Made by a program: the position numbers and the translations under genes
In this document: piece by piece, positions 28,009 through 36,889 of the stretch
How positions within the stretch are numbered: the stretch's first letter is position 1
Layout: every line of letters starts with the position of its first letter
Notes under the pieces: generated by a model
The model's database searches: none
Told to the model about the DNA's origin: nothing
What the model saw: only the letters and a program-made list of their open reading frames with translations
Assembly: GCF_019669905.1 (NCBI RefSeq)
Contig: NZ_AP019777.1
Coordinates: forward strand, 3,100,001 to 3,164,000
Reading direction: 5' to 3'
Origin: Methylomonas koyamae
Lineage (GTDB): Bacteria; Pseudomonadota; Gammaproteobacteria; Methylococcales; Methylomonadaceae
DNA: 64,000 bases

Positions 28009-29205
28009 ATGTGGTGGGCGAATAGCGCCAATCTTCGCCGGTTAATCGTGGATATCGTTTCCGGCTACTTTGCTACGCAGCGCCTTGGCGGCTTCGTACC
28101 TTCCATACAAAACATCACCCTGGCCGATGACTGGTTGCAGCCGCCGGTAGCGATGGATTCTATCGAACTACTCGACTGCGCCACGCAGTTTGCCCAACGG
28201 CTCCACATTCACGACACCGGATTGGAAGATTTATTACTGATCCAGCCGTGTTTGAAAAACTGGAAAGCGGTCGCCGAGCAGAGTCTGGAAAAAGCCCATC
28301 GCAATATCAGTTTCTTCAGTTCCGGTTCGACCGGTCCAGCCCAGCGCTATTGCCTACCGGCCGCACATTTGATGACGGAAATTCAGTTCATTGCCGAGCA
28401 TCTGTTACCCGGAACTGCGCCGGTTCAAAGGCGGGTATGGACCTTGGTACCTGCCCAACATATTTACGGCTTCATTTTCACAATCCTGTTGCCTGCGGCA
28501 TTAACCGACCGTCCCGAAGTATTGGATGGCCGCCGGCGCATGCTGTCAGCCTTGCAGCGGGAATTTAGACCGGGTGACATCATTGTCGCCGTCCCGGACT
28601 TTTGGCGGCAATGGGTCAAAGCCGGTCAGATGTTACCGCCCGGCGCTATTGCAATCACCGCATCGGCGCCATGCGAACCCGATGTGTTACAGGTATTGCA
28701 AGAACAAGGGGCTGAAATACTCGAAATTTACGGCGCTTCGGAAACCGGAGGCATTGGTTTTCGCAAACAACCCGACTCGGCATTCACCTTAATGCCCCAC
28801 TGGCGTGTGAAGCAAAACAATTTAGTCAGTACCTTCCATAGCGCCGCGATCCCAGACCATCTGCAATGGTTAGACGAACAAAACTTCATAGTTTGCAATC
28901 GCCGAGACGGAGCGATACAACTCGGCGGAACCAATGTCTATCCCGATGAAATTGCCCAATTGATTTGCCGGCATGACCGAATCGAAGCGGCGGCGGTGAG
29001 ATTGCACGGACATCAACTTAAAGCCTTTCTTGTACCCAATTCCCCCATCCAAGCCGACGCCGAATTGATAGCCGATGTGTCGGTTTGGCTAGCAGCCCGC
29101 CTCCCCGCCTTACTTATTCCCAAACATTTCACCGTTGGCGTTGCGCTGCCGCGTAACTCGATGGGCAAACTCAGCGACTGGCCGCTCAATTACCAATCCA
29201 ATTGA
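28009..29205 (+). CDS. AMP-forming ligase, probable p-coumarate:CoA ligase for PYP chromophore
   Basis: A 398-residue acyl-adenylate-forming enzyme, shorter than ordinary acyl-CoA ligases. Motifs: phosphate loop SSGSTG (104-109), the acceptor motif EIYGASETGG (239-248), RRDGAIQLGG and the catalytic lysine in NSMGK (Lys387). In PYP-containing bacteria a dedicated ligase activates p-coumarate to the CoA thioester that acylates the PYP cysteine; position immediately after the PYP fusion, with coupled translation, makes this role very likely. Activity is inferred from context. No tyrosine ammonia-lyase is in the window. The 3' end overlaps a decayed antitoxin gene on the other strand. Confidence 0.88.
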   Translation: MWWANSANLRRLIVDIVSGYFATQRLGGFVPSIQNITLADDWLQPPVAMDSIELLDCATQFAQRLHIHDTGLEDLLLIQPCLKNWKAVAEQSLEKAHRNISFFSSGSTGPAQRYCLPAAHLMTEIQFIAEHLLPGTAPVQRRVWTLVPAQHIYGFIFTILLPAALTDRPEVLDGRRRMLSALQREFRPGDIIVAVPDFWRQWVKAGQMLPPGAIAITASAPCEPDVLQVLQEQGAEILEIYGASETGGIGFRKQPDSAFTLMPHWRVKQNNLVSTFHSAAIPDHLQWLDEQNFIVCNRRDGAIQLGGTNVYPDEIAQLICRHDRIEAAAVRLHGHQLKAFLVPNSPIQADAELIADVSVWLAARLPALLIPKHFTVGVALPRNSMGKLSDWPLNYQSN

Positions 29206-29402
29206 TCCGAGCACTCGTCCACAGGAGTATTCAAACCATCGATAATGGCTTGCTTGATTTTCGGGTCTTTAGATAAATAGTCGCTGTCTGCCTCAGCATT
29301 AATATTGTTTTTTAGAAATAGCACAAAGTCGAGGACTTCTTTTTGAGAAGGTAACGGCAATGTGTTGATTTATTTATGAATTTTTTCTTGCAGAGAATTC
29401 AT
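29190..29402 (-). pseudogene. Decayed antitoxin gene with nonsense codon
   Basis: The minus strand reads MNSLQEKIHK-stop-INTLPLPSQKEVLDFVLFLK and on to a natural stop at 29190. It has the layout of a 70-residue RelB/DUF2281-like antitoxin interrupted at codon 11 by TAA, one base from CAA. It overlaps the ligase gene by 16 bases. No toxin follows. Confidence 0.6.
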
Positions 29403-29403
29403 T

Positions 29404-29528
29404 TATTAATCTCGATTTGTCGCTCGGTGATTGCCTAATTTATCCAGCAAAATCTTCATGTTTTGCCTTCAAAGGCATCCAGCAGGTCATCCGGCACAGG
29501 CGCAACTGTCGAGTAACACCCGGTTCAT
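29404..29528 (-). pseudogene. Fragments of PIN-type toxin starts
   Basis: Two short overlapping starts. MNRVLLDSCACAG (ATG at 29528, overlapping the upstream antitoxin stop as ATGA) stops after 13 codons. A later frame VPDDLLDAFEGKT ends at TGA overlapping ATG of MKILLDKLGN. Both LLD beginnings match the first strand of VapC-type PIN toxins, and both are cut short. Confidence 0.5.
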
Positions 29529-29728
29529 GACGGAATCTCCAAGTCTCGTAATGCTTGCCAATTGTCGTCAATATCGACCGCCCCTCTGCAATTCAGCAAC
29601 TTTTGATGCTGCTTGAAGCGGATGTATTCCTCAATCGCTTTGGCAATGCCTTCCTTGCTGGTTTTGGCTTAGGTGTAAATCAGAAGTTGCTCCAGAACCG
29701 AATTATCCAGGGAGGTAGTGGTTTTCAT
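29525..29728 (-). pseudogene. VapB-like antitoxin with internal stop
   Basis: Reads MKTTTSLDNSVLEQLLIYT-stop-AKTSKEGIAKAIEEYIRF and continues KQHQKLL..RGAVDIDDNWQALR to the stop at 29525. The plan is that of VapB (DNA-binding start, then helix, then GxVDxxxDWxALR toxin-binding end). A TAA interrupts codon 20. The toxin start overlaps it by four bases, as in active vapBC pairs. Confidence 0.65.
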
Positions 29729-29824
29729 GGAACGACCTTTTAATAACATTTCAGAACTTATAACATGCCAGCCTACAAAACCCGGTAGCCGAAAAAACGG
29801 CGCAAGCGTCCAGTAACAGCTTGA

Positions 29825-30052
29825 TGGTTGATTCCATTCGTTGCGCATGGTTTGAAATTCGGTGTTTATAGCTTCATCGCTACGCTGTCAGACCGGCAGG
29901 CTGTGTAGAAAAGCAACCAAGGCTTCGTTGGCTGCAGGTTCCGGCGTCGAGTCGGGTTTGGATTCGGGAAATTCGACGAAATGTAAAACCTCCAACACCT
30001 TGGCGATCGGTAGGGCTTTTACGTGTTGGTAGATGGTGTCGGCGATGGTCAT
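29825..30052 (-). pseudogene. DUF2281-like antitoxin with premature stop
   Basis: ATG at 30052 begins MTIADTIYQHVKALPIAKVL and EVLHFVEF, the typical start of DUF2281/VapB-type antitoxins. A TGA at 29888-29890 ends it after 54 residues, but the same frame continues QRSDEAINTEFQTMRNEWNQ, which looks like the lost C-terminus. A frame starting at 29837 (MESTIKLLLDACAVFSATG) resembles the first strand of a PIN toxin. Confidence 0.6.
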
Positions 30053-30076
30053 TTAAGTTGTTATCCAGGAATTTTA

Positions 30077-30378
30077 GGGAGCCTCTAAAAATCCACGATT
30101 AATCAGATTCGGGGCGTAAAAAGCGCTCGGAAGCTGACATTTCCAAGCGGACTACCTTCAACTCGAAGCCTTTTCAGCTCCGATAGGCGGCATCAAGACG
30201 CAGCTACCCTGCGAATGGCACAAAAACGTCGCATGTTGTACACCAGATTCATGAAGCCGATACGTACTTCGGCGCGGGCTAGGCCAATGCAACGAACCGT
30301 CTTGCCGCCCCATTGCGCCATCCAGGCAAACACGTGTTCGACCCGGCAACGGGTTTTGGAGCGGGTGCTGTTGCCTTT
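30077..30378 (-). mobile_element. Truncated copy of the IS5-family element
   Basis: Starts with the right terminal repeat GGGAGCCTCTAAAAAT and runs inward through the 3' third of the transposase gene in reverse orientation, with several base differences from copies A and B. It stops where copy B begins. The missing part is not found on the other side of copy B, so truncation came before or with that insertion. Confidence 0.88.
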
Positions 30379-30379
30379 A

Positions 30380-31594
30380 GGGAACCTCTAAAAATTGCGC
30401 CCGGCGAGTAAAATGAGTCGGAGCTAAAGACCTTTGGAGAGCAGAGATGACGGTGGCACAAGACGACCTTTTCGGTTCCCTGTTTGAACATCGAGATCGT
30501 CGAATCGATCGTTTGGGTAATCCGTTGTTGGAATTGGACGCGCAAGTGGATTGGGACGCGTTCCGGCCGCTGCTGGATCGAGTCCATCACAAAGTCCGCA
30601 AATCGTCTGCCGGGCGTAAGCCTTGGGATGGGGTGTTGATGTTCAAAGCGTTGGTCATCGCCAGTCTCTACAATCTGAGCGACGAGCAACTGGAGTTTCA
30701 AATCGAAGACCGGCGCAGTTTTCAGCGTTTTATCGGTTTGTCGGATGCCAAGCACGCGCCGGACCGCAACAGTTTCTGGCTATTTCGCGAGTCGCTCAAG
30801 GCGTTGAAATTGACCGAAACCTTGTTCAACGAATTCAACCGGCAATTGGATCGCGCCGGCCTGATTGCCCGCAAGGGTCAACTGATTGACGCCAGCTTCG
30901 TCAAGGCGCCGGTGCAGCGTAATACGCCGGACGAGAACGCCCGGATTAAAGCTGACGAAACCGTCGAGGACTGGTCAGCCTCCAAACGCCGTCAGAAGGA
31001 TACCGATGCGCGCTGGACCAAGAAAGGTGACAAGAGTTATTACGGGTACAAGAATCACGTCAACGTTGATAATGCCCACAAGTTGGTGCGCAAATACACG
31101 GTCACCGATGCCAGCATCCACGACTCCCAAGCCCTGAACGGCTTGCTCGATAGCGGCAATACCAGCCGGGATGTGTGGGCCGACAGTGCGTACCGATCCG
31201 AAGCCACGGAAGCCTGCCTTAAAGCACAAGGCTACCGCAGCCGGATTCACCGCAAAGGGGTGCGCGGCAAACCGCTGACTGACCGGGAAAAACAAGGTAA
31301 CAGTACCCGCTCCAAAACCCGTTGCCGGGTCGAGCACGTGTTTGCCTGGATGGCGCAATGGGGCGGTAAGACGATCCGTTGCATTGGCCTAGCCCGCGCC
31401 GAAGTGCGTATCGGCTTCATGAATCTGGTGTACAACATGCGACGTTTTTGCGCCATTCGCAGGGTAGCTGCGTCTTGATGCCGCCCATCGGAGCTGAAAA
31501 GGTTTCGAGTTGAAGGTAGTCCGCTTGGAAATGTCCGCTTTCGAGCGCGTTTTACGCCCCGAATCTGATTAATCGTGGATTTTTAGAGGCTCCC
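30380..31594 (+). mobile_element. Complete IS5-family insertion sequence, copy B
   Basis: 1215 bp, same ends as copy A and identical transposase. Flanked by a 4-bp target duplication TTTA (30376-30379 and 31595-31598). It sits at the broken end of an older, divergent copy of the same element. Confidence 0.94.
30447..31478 (+). CDS. IS5-family DDE transposase (copy B)
   Basis: A 343-residue protein identical to that of copy A at 15188-16219; same DDE motifs and start context. The gene is intact. Identity between copies 15 kb apart indicates recent activity. Confidence 0.95.
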   Translation: MTVAQDDLFGSLFEHRDRRIDRLGNPLLELDAQVDWDAFRPLLDRVHHKVRKSSAGRKPWDGVLMFKALVIASLYNLSDEQLEFQIEDRRSFQRFIGLSDAKHAPDRNSFWLFRESLKALKLTETLFNEFNRQLDRAGLIARKGQLIDASFVKAPVQRNTPDENARIKADETVEDWSASKRRQKDTDARWTKKGDKSYYGYKNHVNVDNAHKLVRKYTVTDASIHDSQALNGLLDSGNTSRDVWADSAYRSEATEACLKAQGYRSRIHRKGVRGKPLTDREKQGNSTRSKTRCRVEHVFAWMAQWGGKTIRCIGLARAEVRIGFMNLVYNMRRFCAIRRVAAS

Positions 31595-31635
31595 TTTAAT
31601 TTAAAAACGTCCAAAAACTTGCAAAGTCCGATGTT

Positions 31636-34600
31636 TCAACGTTCTTCAATATCTATTTTTTGCTTAACGCAAACGATTTCATTTTGCTCGTTCAATGAAT
31701 ACACGAAAGAATGAACTCTGCGCCCAACGAAATCATCGTGATGCTCGCCATATGCGCCTTTTTCTCCGGCAATAATCCAAACCGGAGCCAAGTTTTCTTT
31801 ATCCAGTAAATTTAAAAATGCCGTCTTATTGATCAGGGCAGTGCTCGGTCCTTCTTCCTCTACTGATGGATCTTTGAACAAAGTTTGGCCGTTCTCATCT
31901 GCAAAGCACAGCGTGCGCCCATCAATTAGCCTTAAACCAAGCTTTTGTATTAGCCACGGCGCTGGCAAATAAATATTGATACTCCCATCAAGCGAGTAAT
32001 CGTATCCTCCACGTTCCGCAGTGTATTTGGCGAATGTTGGTAACAGTTTGGAACGAAAACCATAATCTCGGTCAACTGTTGTCCAGTCATCGTCCAACTT
32101 ATATGACGGATGCCAAGGGTATTCGCCTATAAACGAATCATAAAATTCGCCGATTTTTGGAAACGCATTGGGATCGACCAAGTTATGTTTGGAAATCGCG
32201 TTTATGAATTGGTTTTTATGCCGCTTTCTGACGACCACACACCAACATCTACACCATGAGTCGATACGCGAGTCCAAATCATAAGAAGTGCTGTAATGCT
32301 TGAAACTTTTCAAAACCAACCAACGCTGCCCCGTTTCTGAATCAGTTACATCTAGCAACGACGAACTATTCAATTGATCGGATTCGTTTTGTAACCAAAG
32401 TTTTTGCTCTTGCTTCTTCAGTAATCGCAACTTTAGCGTTTGCGGCGACCACCAGGCATAGCGATGATTTTCCCAGTCGTCGTCTTTGGTTTTAAAAATT
32501 AATAATGACGGATCTATATTTCGTTTACCAATCTGCCACGGGCCATAGTATTCGTGAACATCATCACTATAACCAGAGTCGTATATTAAATTATCCGCCA
32601 TCCGTGCCAATAATTCATACAAAGCCAGCCATTGATATTTCTTTCCAATCCGTTCCATTTGTTTATGGCGTCTGCCGCGGCCAGAGCCAATTCTGCTATC
32701 GAATTCGCCAAATAAATCAGTTGACCATCCGTAATCGTGAGCCCTTTTGGTTACCCATAGCTGAGCTAAAATATCGTCAAAATGCTCCGTTCGATTAGTT
32801 GAATATCGATTCAGAATTTGTCTTATTCCTTGTCGGCATCCAGCCCAGTATTCGTATTTATATTTGTCGTCGAGTAAGTGAATAAATTTTTTTTCAAGCT
32901 CTTCGAATCTAGCTTCGTTTTGCTTCTTTATCTCTAAATTCTTATCGTCATAAGCAACAATTTTGATCTTGATTTCAGTGCTGGACGCTTGTTTTTGTGA
33001 TTTTTGATTTTCCGTATTTGGCTCCGAGCTATTGCAATCGATACAGAACTCCAGCATTTCATTAAATGCCGATAACTGATCAGAGTTTGCATGATCGGCT
33101 AGCATTGAACGGAAGACTTCAAAGTTCTCGTGCGGCGTTAATGCCTTATCTAAGTCAAGTGTTGTTACTGTCCAATAACGAATTGAAGGACTGATAATAT
33201 ATTTGGCAAAATCCCCCAGCCACTCACTGCTCGCCGACCTAACAATATGATCTTTGAATTTGTCGCCATATTTCTCTAAATCCTCTTTGGCCACGAATTC
33301 AATCGGCCAATCACTGTGATATGGTGGCCTTACTTTTTCAATATCTACTTCTTCCGGCAACAACTCGCAGTGCAACGTGTATTCGATGATACCTCTGGCA
33401 TAGTCGCGTAAAAGCAAATGGGGTGGCGGCTTACCATCGGCAAAAATCCATTGGTAAACAAAAAGAGCAAGTTCGGAGAGATTTTTTTGGGTTTGAGCTT
33501 GTAATGTAGCGCCATAGCAGGCCGCTAATAGCCGCTCCAAAATGTAAAGGTCATCGACCTGTTTGAAGCGTTCCAACAAACTAAGTGCTAACAGCAATCG
33601 TGGCGCTAGTAAAGCGGTTAATCCTTTGGTAGCCCGATCTCGAACAGTGCGATACGACGTCGAAAATAACCATGCCAACATCGTTGCCGCCAATTCGGCG
33701 CGCAGTGGGTCTATTTTCTCAAAACCCGATTCCACCGTCCAGGAAAGCAAAGTATCAAGCGGTTCGCCATCTTCAAGGTTGAGATTGGCGATAGCAATAG
33801 ACCATTTCGCATCGCGCTCAGGCATCGTCAAATGAGCTAATTTTCCATGCAGATAATTAGCATTGAAGCGGTTGTCAGGCTCCGTACTAACAGCAATAAG
33901 TGTTTCCAGCCAGTGGTTCCGATAATTTTGTGATAAATCAATCACTAATTCCCGAGTTCTATCGGTAAAACAATCCTGACGACGTAATAATAAACTTTTG
34001 AAAAATGCTTCATTAATTATCCATTTATATGATCCGTTCGCTGATGGAAATATATCGAGCAATTCACAATCTCTTGTTTCCGATAGTAAAACCGCTAGTG
34101 CTTCGATAATACCGGCAACCCTGTAAACATCTTTACGGGAAAGAAAAGTGTGTAGCGGAGTCCCTGTTTCCAAGGGTTGAATGCTATTTTTCGAAGAAAT
34201 ATGCTCATTTAACAAATGCCCAGCAATTTGAAAGTCGCTGAAACGCTCGAACGTAAAACGTGCTTGTTCTTCTAACTGATTATTTTCGATATAAATAGGC
34301 TCAATCGTTAAAATTCCCTCATGTTCTAATTGGCTCAACAAGCTGCGGTCTTGTTGACCCGTAGAGGCATATATCGAATCAAAACAAGCGATAGTCGTTT
34401 CAATTGACAGGTAGGAAGATTGATTGGTTAGTAATTTTGCAGTAAATGCCTTTAACCCCCGCACAATAATATTCTGCCTTTTATCCAGCCCCATCCGCAA
34501 TTCAATTTGGTTGGCTAATGATTTTAGATAAAAATCGAAATATTCCGTTAAACCTTGTATTCCTCGTGGAAAACAGTTGAGCCCTTGTCGTTCCAAACTG

Positions 34601-35142
34601 TCGCACAAGGTTTTAAGGAAAAGCGGGTTGTTAAATTCAGGTAATAACTGCGGAACACTAGGCCGGATAATTTTGCGTTTGGCCAGATAAGTTCTGGCTG
34701 CGTACCCGCCTCCATCGGCAAAACCGTGGTGTTCTATCTGCTTCAAGCTATCACGCAGTAATGAATCGGCGGGCAAGACAAACGGTAAGTAAGTTGTGCG
34801 GCATGAAACAATAAGGGCGAGATGGGGATAGCGTTTAACTTCCTCTATTATCGGAGCCAGATGTTGAGGCCAAATTTCGACACCGAAACGTTCGTTTAAC
34901 GCGTCGATCATCAGCAACGTTCTCACGCCTGCTGCTTGTCCCGCCGCATCCAACGCTCCGAGAAAGGTTGAAAATGAGATATGTCTTAAATCCAACTGCT
35001 CAAGAATTTGTGTGCGAGGGTCTTGTAAAAAAAACTGACTGTTGATCAATAAAACAACCGGATAACCTTTTTTGAATGCATCATTGGCAATGTCAGCCAA
35101 CAGGTGCGATTTGCCGGATCCCGCTTCGCCGTAAAGAAGCAC
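31636..35142 (-). CDS. STAND-type P-loop ATPase, Avs-like anti-phage protein (ATPase part)
   Basis: A 1168-residue protein as measured from GTG at 35142. Walker A GEAGSGKSHL lies at residues 5-14 and Walker B LLMIDALNE at about 76-84, with SCRTTYLPF soon after, as in STAND NTPases. A helical region follows and a long C-terminal part without recognisable domains. GTG begins inside the ATPase core, so it cannot be the natural N-terminus. The frame is open for 67 more codons (a charged linker without ATG, GTG or TTG) back to an amber codon that ends the nuclease-like gene in the same frame. Together they would make a protein of about 1510 residues, the size and layout of Avs4-type defence ATPases. 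Either a pseudogene or a recoded gene. The AT-rich composition suggests transfer. Confidence 0.7.
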   Translation of the reverse strand: MLLYGEAGSGKSHLLADIANDAFKKGYPVVLLINSQFFLQDPRTQILEQLDLRHISFSTFLGALDAAGQAAGVRTLLMIDALNERFGVEIWPQHLAPIIEEVKRYPHLALIVSCRTTYLPFVLPADSLLRDSLKQIEHHGFADGGGYAARTYLAKRKIIRPSVPQLLPEFNNPLFLKTLCDSLERQGLNCFPRGIQGLTEYFDFYLKSLANQIELRMGLDKRQNIIVRGLKAFTAKLLTNQSSYLSIETTIACFDSIYASTGQQDRSLLSQLEHEGILTIEPIYIENNQLEEQARFTFERFSDFQIAGHLLNEHISSKNSIQPLETGTPLHTFLSRKDVYRVAGIIEALAVLLSETRDCELLDIFPSANGSYKWIINEAFFKSLLLRRQDCFTDRTRELVIDLSQNYRNHWLETLIAVSTEPDNRFNANYLHGKLAHLTMPERDAKWSIAIANLNLEDGEPLDTLLSWTVESGFEKIDPLRAELAATMLAWLFSTSYRTVRDRATKGLTALLAPRLLLALSLLERFKQVDDLYILERLLAACYGATLQAQTQKNLSELALFVYQWIFADGKPPPHLLLRDYARGIIEYTLHCELLPEEVDIEKVRPPYHSDWPIEFVAKEDLEKYGDKFKDHIVRSASSEWLGDFAKYIISPSIRYWTVTTLDLDKALTPHENFEVFRSMLADHANSDQLSAFNEMLEFCIDCNSSEPNTENQKSQKQASSTEIKIKIVAYDDKNLEIKKQNEARFEELEKKFIHLLDDKYKYEYWAGCRQGIRQILNRYSTNRTEHFDDILAQLWVTKRAHDYGWSTDLFGEFDSRIGSGRGRRHKQMERIGKKYQWLALYELLARMADNLIYDSGYSDDVHEYYGPWQIGKRNIDPSLLIFKTKDDDWENHRYAWWSPQTLKLRLLKKQEQKLWLQNESDQLNSSSLLDVTDSETGQRWLVLKSFKHYSTSYDLDSRIDSWCRCWCVVVRKRHKNQFINAISKHNLVDPNAFPKIGEFYDSFIGEYPWHPSYKLDDDWTTVDRDYGFRSKLLPTFAKYTAERGGYDYSLDGSINIYLPAPWLIQKLGLRLIDGRTLCFADENGQTLFKDPSVEEEGPSTALINKTAFLNLLDKENLAPVWIIAGEKGAYGEHHDDFVGRRVHSFVYSLNEQNEIVCVKQKIDIEER

Positions 35143-35343
35143 AGCCTGTTCGTTTGCCAGTACCCAAATATCTGAATTGAGTTTTTCGTCTATTTCCTCA
35201 AGCGTTTGTACGAACTGATTAAGTTCGTTTAATGCGGCCCGGACTTTATCTTTTTTCGCTTTATCTTTTTCTTCTGAATCGAGATGCCAGAAATGGGCCT
35301 GCCATTCATTCGTAACAGCCTGTAGTTTTTGAATTTGGCTGCG

Positions 35344-36168
35344 CTATTCCGCGATAGGGTAAGGCTTTGTTATCGAATAACTTTGCTTAAGGACATCGAT
35401 TAGTTTGTCGTTTTCGTTTAATAAAGCCTGTAAATCTGTTTCTGGGATATTAGCTTGTTGAAAATCATATTTTAAGCTATTGAGTTGTTTTCTTATCGGC
35501 GCAATGAAACCCTCGCGTTGTTCCTCAAGCCAAGGTGATCGACTAATTCCTAAAAATACTTGCCGTATTGGTAACGATATATGAAATTCAGGTGTATATC
35601 GGGAACCTAACGAACTACAGGCAGTGTTGATGTGCCGAGAAAACCAAACAGGCGTAAAGTAAAGTTCATCAAAGAAAAAACTTATTCTTCCGGCGTAATA
35701 CGGGTCATTGCGATGCAAGCGTTCTCGAATATTGGTGGCTTGCCAAAGTACAATATCTATATTGCGTTCTTCATCTAATTCGGAGAGCTGAGCAGTTTTC
35801 CAATCTATCCAACGTTGCCCTTCAGTTTTACGTTTTCCGGTTCTCCCATCTTTAAGATCTATTGGTAAACAAACGATATAACGATTCAGTTTGGGATGCT
35901 TTTCAATCGCTTGTTGCAACGACTCGGTAAGCTGCGCCATCTGACCGGAATCAAATTTATCGAAGAATTTTGCTTGCCAACCTGTTTCGGTTTCGTCAGC
36001 GTGACGTATGTAACATTCAACTCCGGCATCCGATCCAATACCCTTACGAAGAAACTCATCGCCCATTGCTCGCGGTTCAAGAGAGGCAAGCTGACAACAT
36101 AACTCTTCGAAGGCATAGTGTTGGCTACCATTTAACGCGCGAATTTTTAATAGATCAGTATCATTCAT
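35344..36168 (-). CDS. Mrr/PD-(D/E)XK-like nuclease domain (N-terminal part of split Avs-like gene)
   Basis: A 274-residue protein starting MNDTDLLKIRALNGSQ at 36168. The nuclease-like core shows Asp47 and Glu51 in SDAGVECY and then GWQAKFF with Lys67, matching the D..E..(Q/E)xK pattern of restriction-like folds; RYIVCLPIDL comes later. Such domains are found at the N-terminus of large anti-phage STAND ATPases. The gene ends at TAG (35344-35346) in the same frame as the ATPase that follows. Alone it might still be a soluble nuclease, but loss of the ATPase sensor would probably silence it. The family assignment rests on pattern recognition only. Confidence 0.62.
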   Translation of the reverse strand: MNDTDLLKIRALNGSQHYAFEELCCQLASLEPRAMGDEFLRKGIGSDAGVECYIRHADETETGWQAKFFDKFDSGQMAQLTESLQQAIEKHPKLNRYIVCLPIDLKDGRTGKRKTEGQRWIDWKTAQLSELDEERNIDIVLWQATNIRERLHRNDPYYAGRISFFFDELYFTPVWFSRHINTACSSLGSRYTPEFHISLPIRQVFLGISRSPWLEEQREGFIAPIRKQLNSLKYDFQQANIPETDLQALLNENDKLIDVLKQSYSITKPYPIAE

Positions 36169-36590
36169 TAGTAATCGCTGTAGCTTTTTTAAAATGCGCT
36201 GTAGATTTGACAGGATACTGATTGAGTAAGCCGACAGAGCCCATAAGTGGTCGCCTGAATCCGGAGTGCGGTTGAATGGGTAGTAAATCAACTGGATGTT
36301 TTAGCTAATTTTCCAGGCAAAGTCACGTTGCAATCAGTGCGTGACAGTCAAAGTCTTGATTTACTGAATCACCGTTGCAGAATCAGGCAAAACGCTAGCC
36401 GATCAATCGGCAGCCATCCCACGAACCAGCCCAATAAATGCCGAATCAGCCATGTGCATTGCAAAGGAACATCAGCCGCGACGGTATAAACAAGATGCAG
36501 GGTATCCGGCCCCGCCGGAAAGGATAAACCGCCATCGTCCAGCGGGCGACGGCGGTTGAAATATGGCCTGCGAGCGGCCTTGGAGAAAGG
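36169..36590. other. Gap between defence gene and tatA, with relic promoter-like site
   Basis: No gene. AGCCATGTGCATTGCA at 36448-36463 (+ strand) matches 14 of 16 bases of the sigma-54 promoter upstream of the TonB receptor, but the -24 GG is GC and no plus-strand gene follows. At about 36529-36560 an imperfect hairpin AACCGCC/GGCGGTT could end the tatA transcript, though no T-run follows. Confidence 0.45.
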
Positions 36591-36797
36591 TTACTGTTCG
36601 GTTTTCGGCAGATTGGCGTCGTTCAGCAAGCGGTCGTTGCCGGCGCCGGCCGCATCCGCTTCGCCCTCTTGTACCGCTTTGCGGAAGCCCTTGATCGCAT
36701 CGCCCAAGTCGGCGCCGACGTCTTTCAGACGCTTGGTGCCGAATACCAGTACCACAATTGCCAGCACTACCAATAAGTGCGGAACGCTAAAACCCAT
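36591..36797 (-). CDS. tatA: TatA-family twin-arginine translocase subunit
   Basis: A 68-residue protein: an N-terminal helix ([17 protein letters not shown]), the hinge FGTKRL and the amphipathic helix [20 protein letters not shown], exactly the TatA plan. It oligomerises to carry folded proteins over the inner membrane. No tatB or tatC is nearby. It lies at the end of the cytochrome/peroxiredoxin operon, and the neighbouring DUF1501 and dienelactone hydrolase-like proteins have SRRDFL signals, so it may be a dedicated extra TatA for this system. Confidence 0.92.
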   Translation of the reverse strand: MGFSVPHLLVVLAIVVLVFGTKRLKDVGADLGDAIKGFRKAVQEGEADAAGAGNDRLLNDANLPKTEQ

Positions 36798-36889
36798 GTT
36801 GAATCTCCCATCCGGTTATATCGATTGAGGCGGCGCGGCGCCGCCGGTTAATTAGGCCAAGCCGCCGCCGGCAGCCTGGCTGGTTGAAT

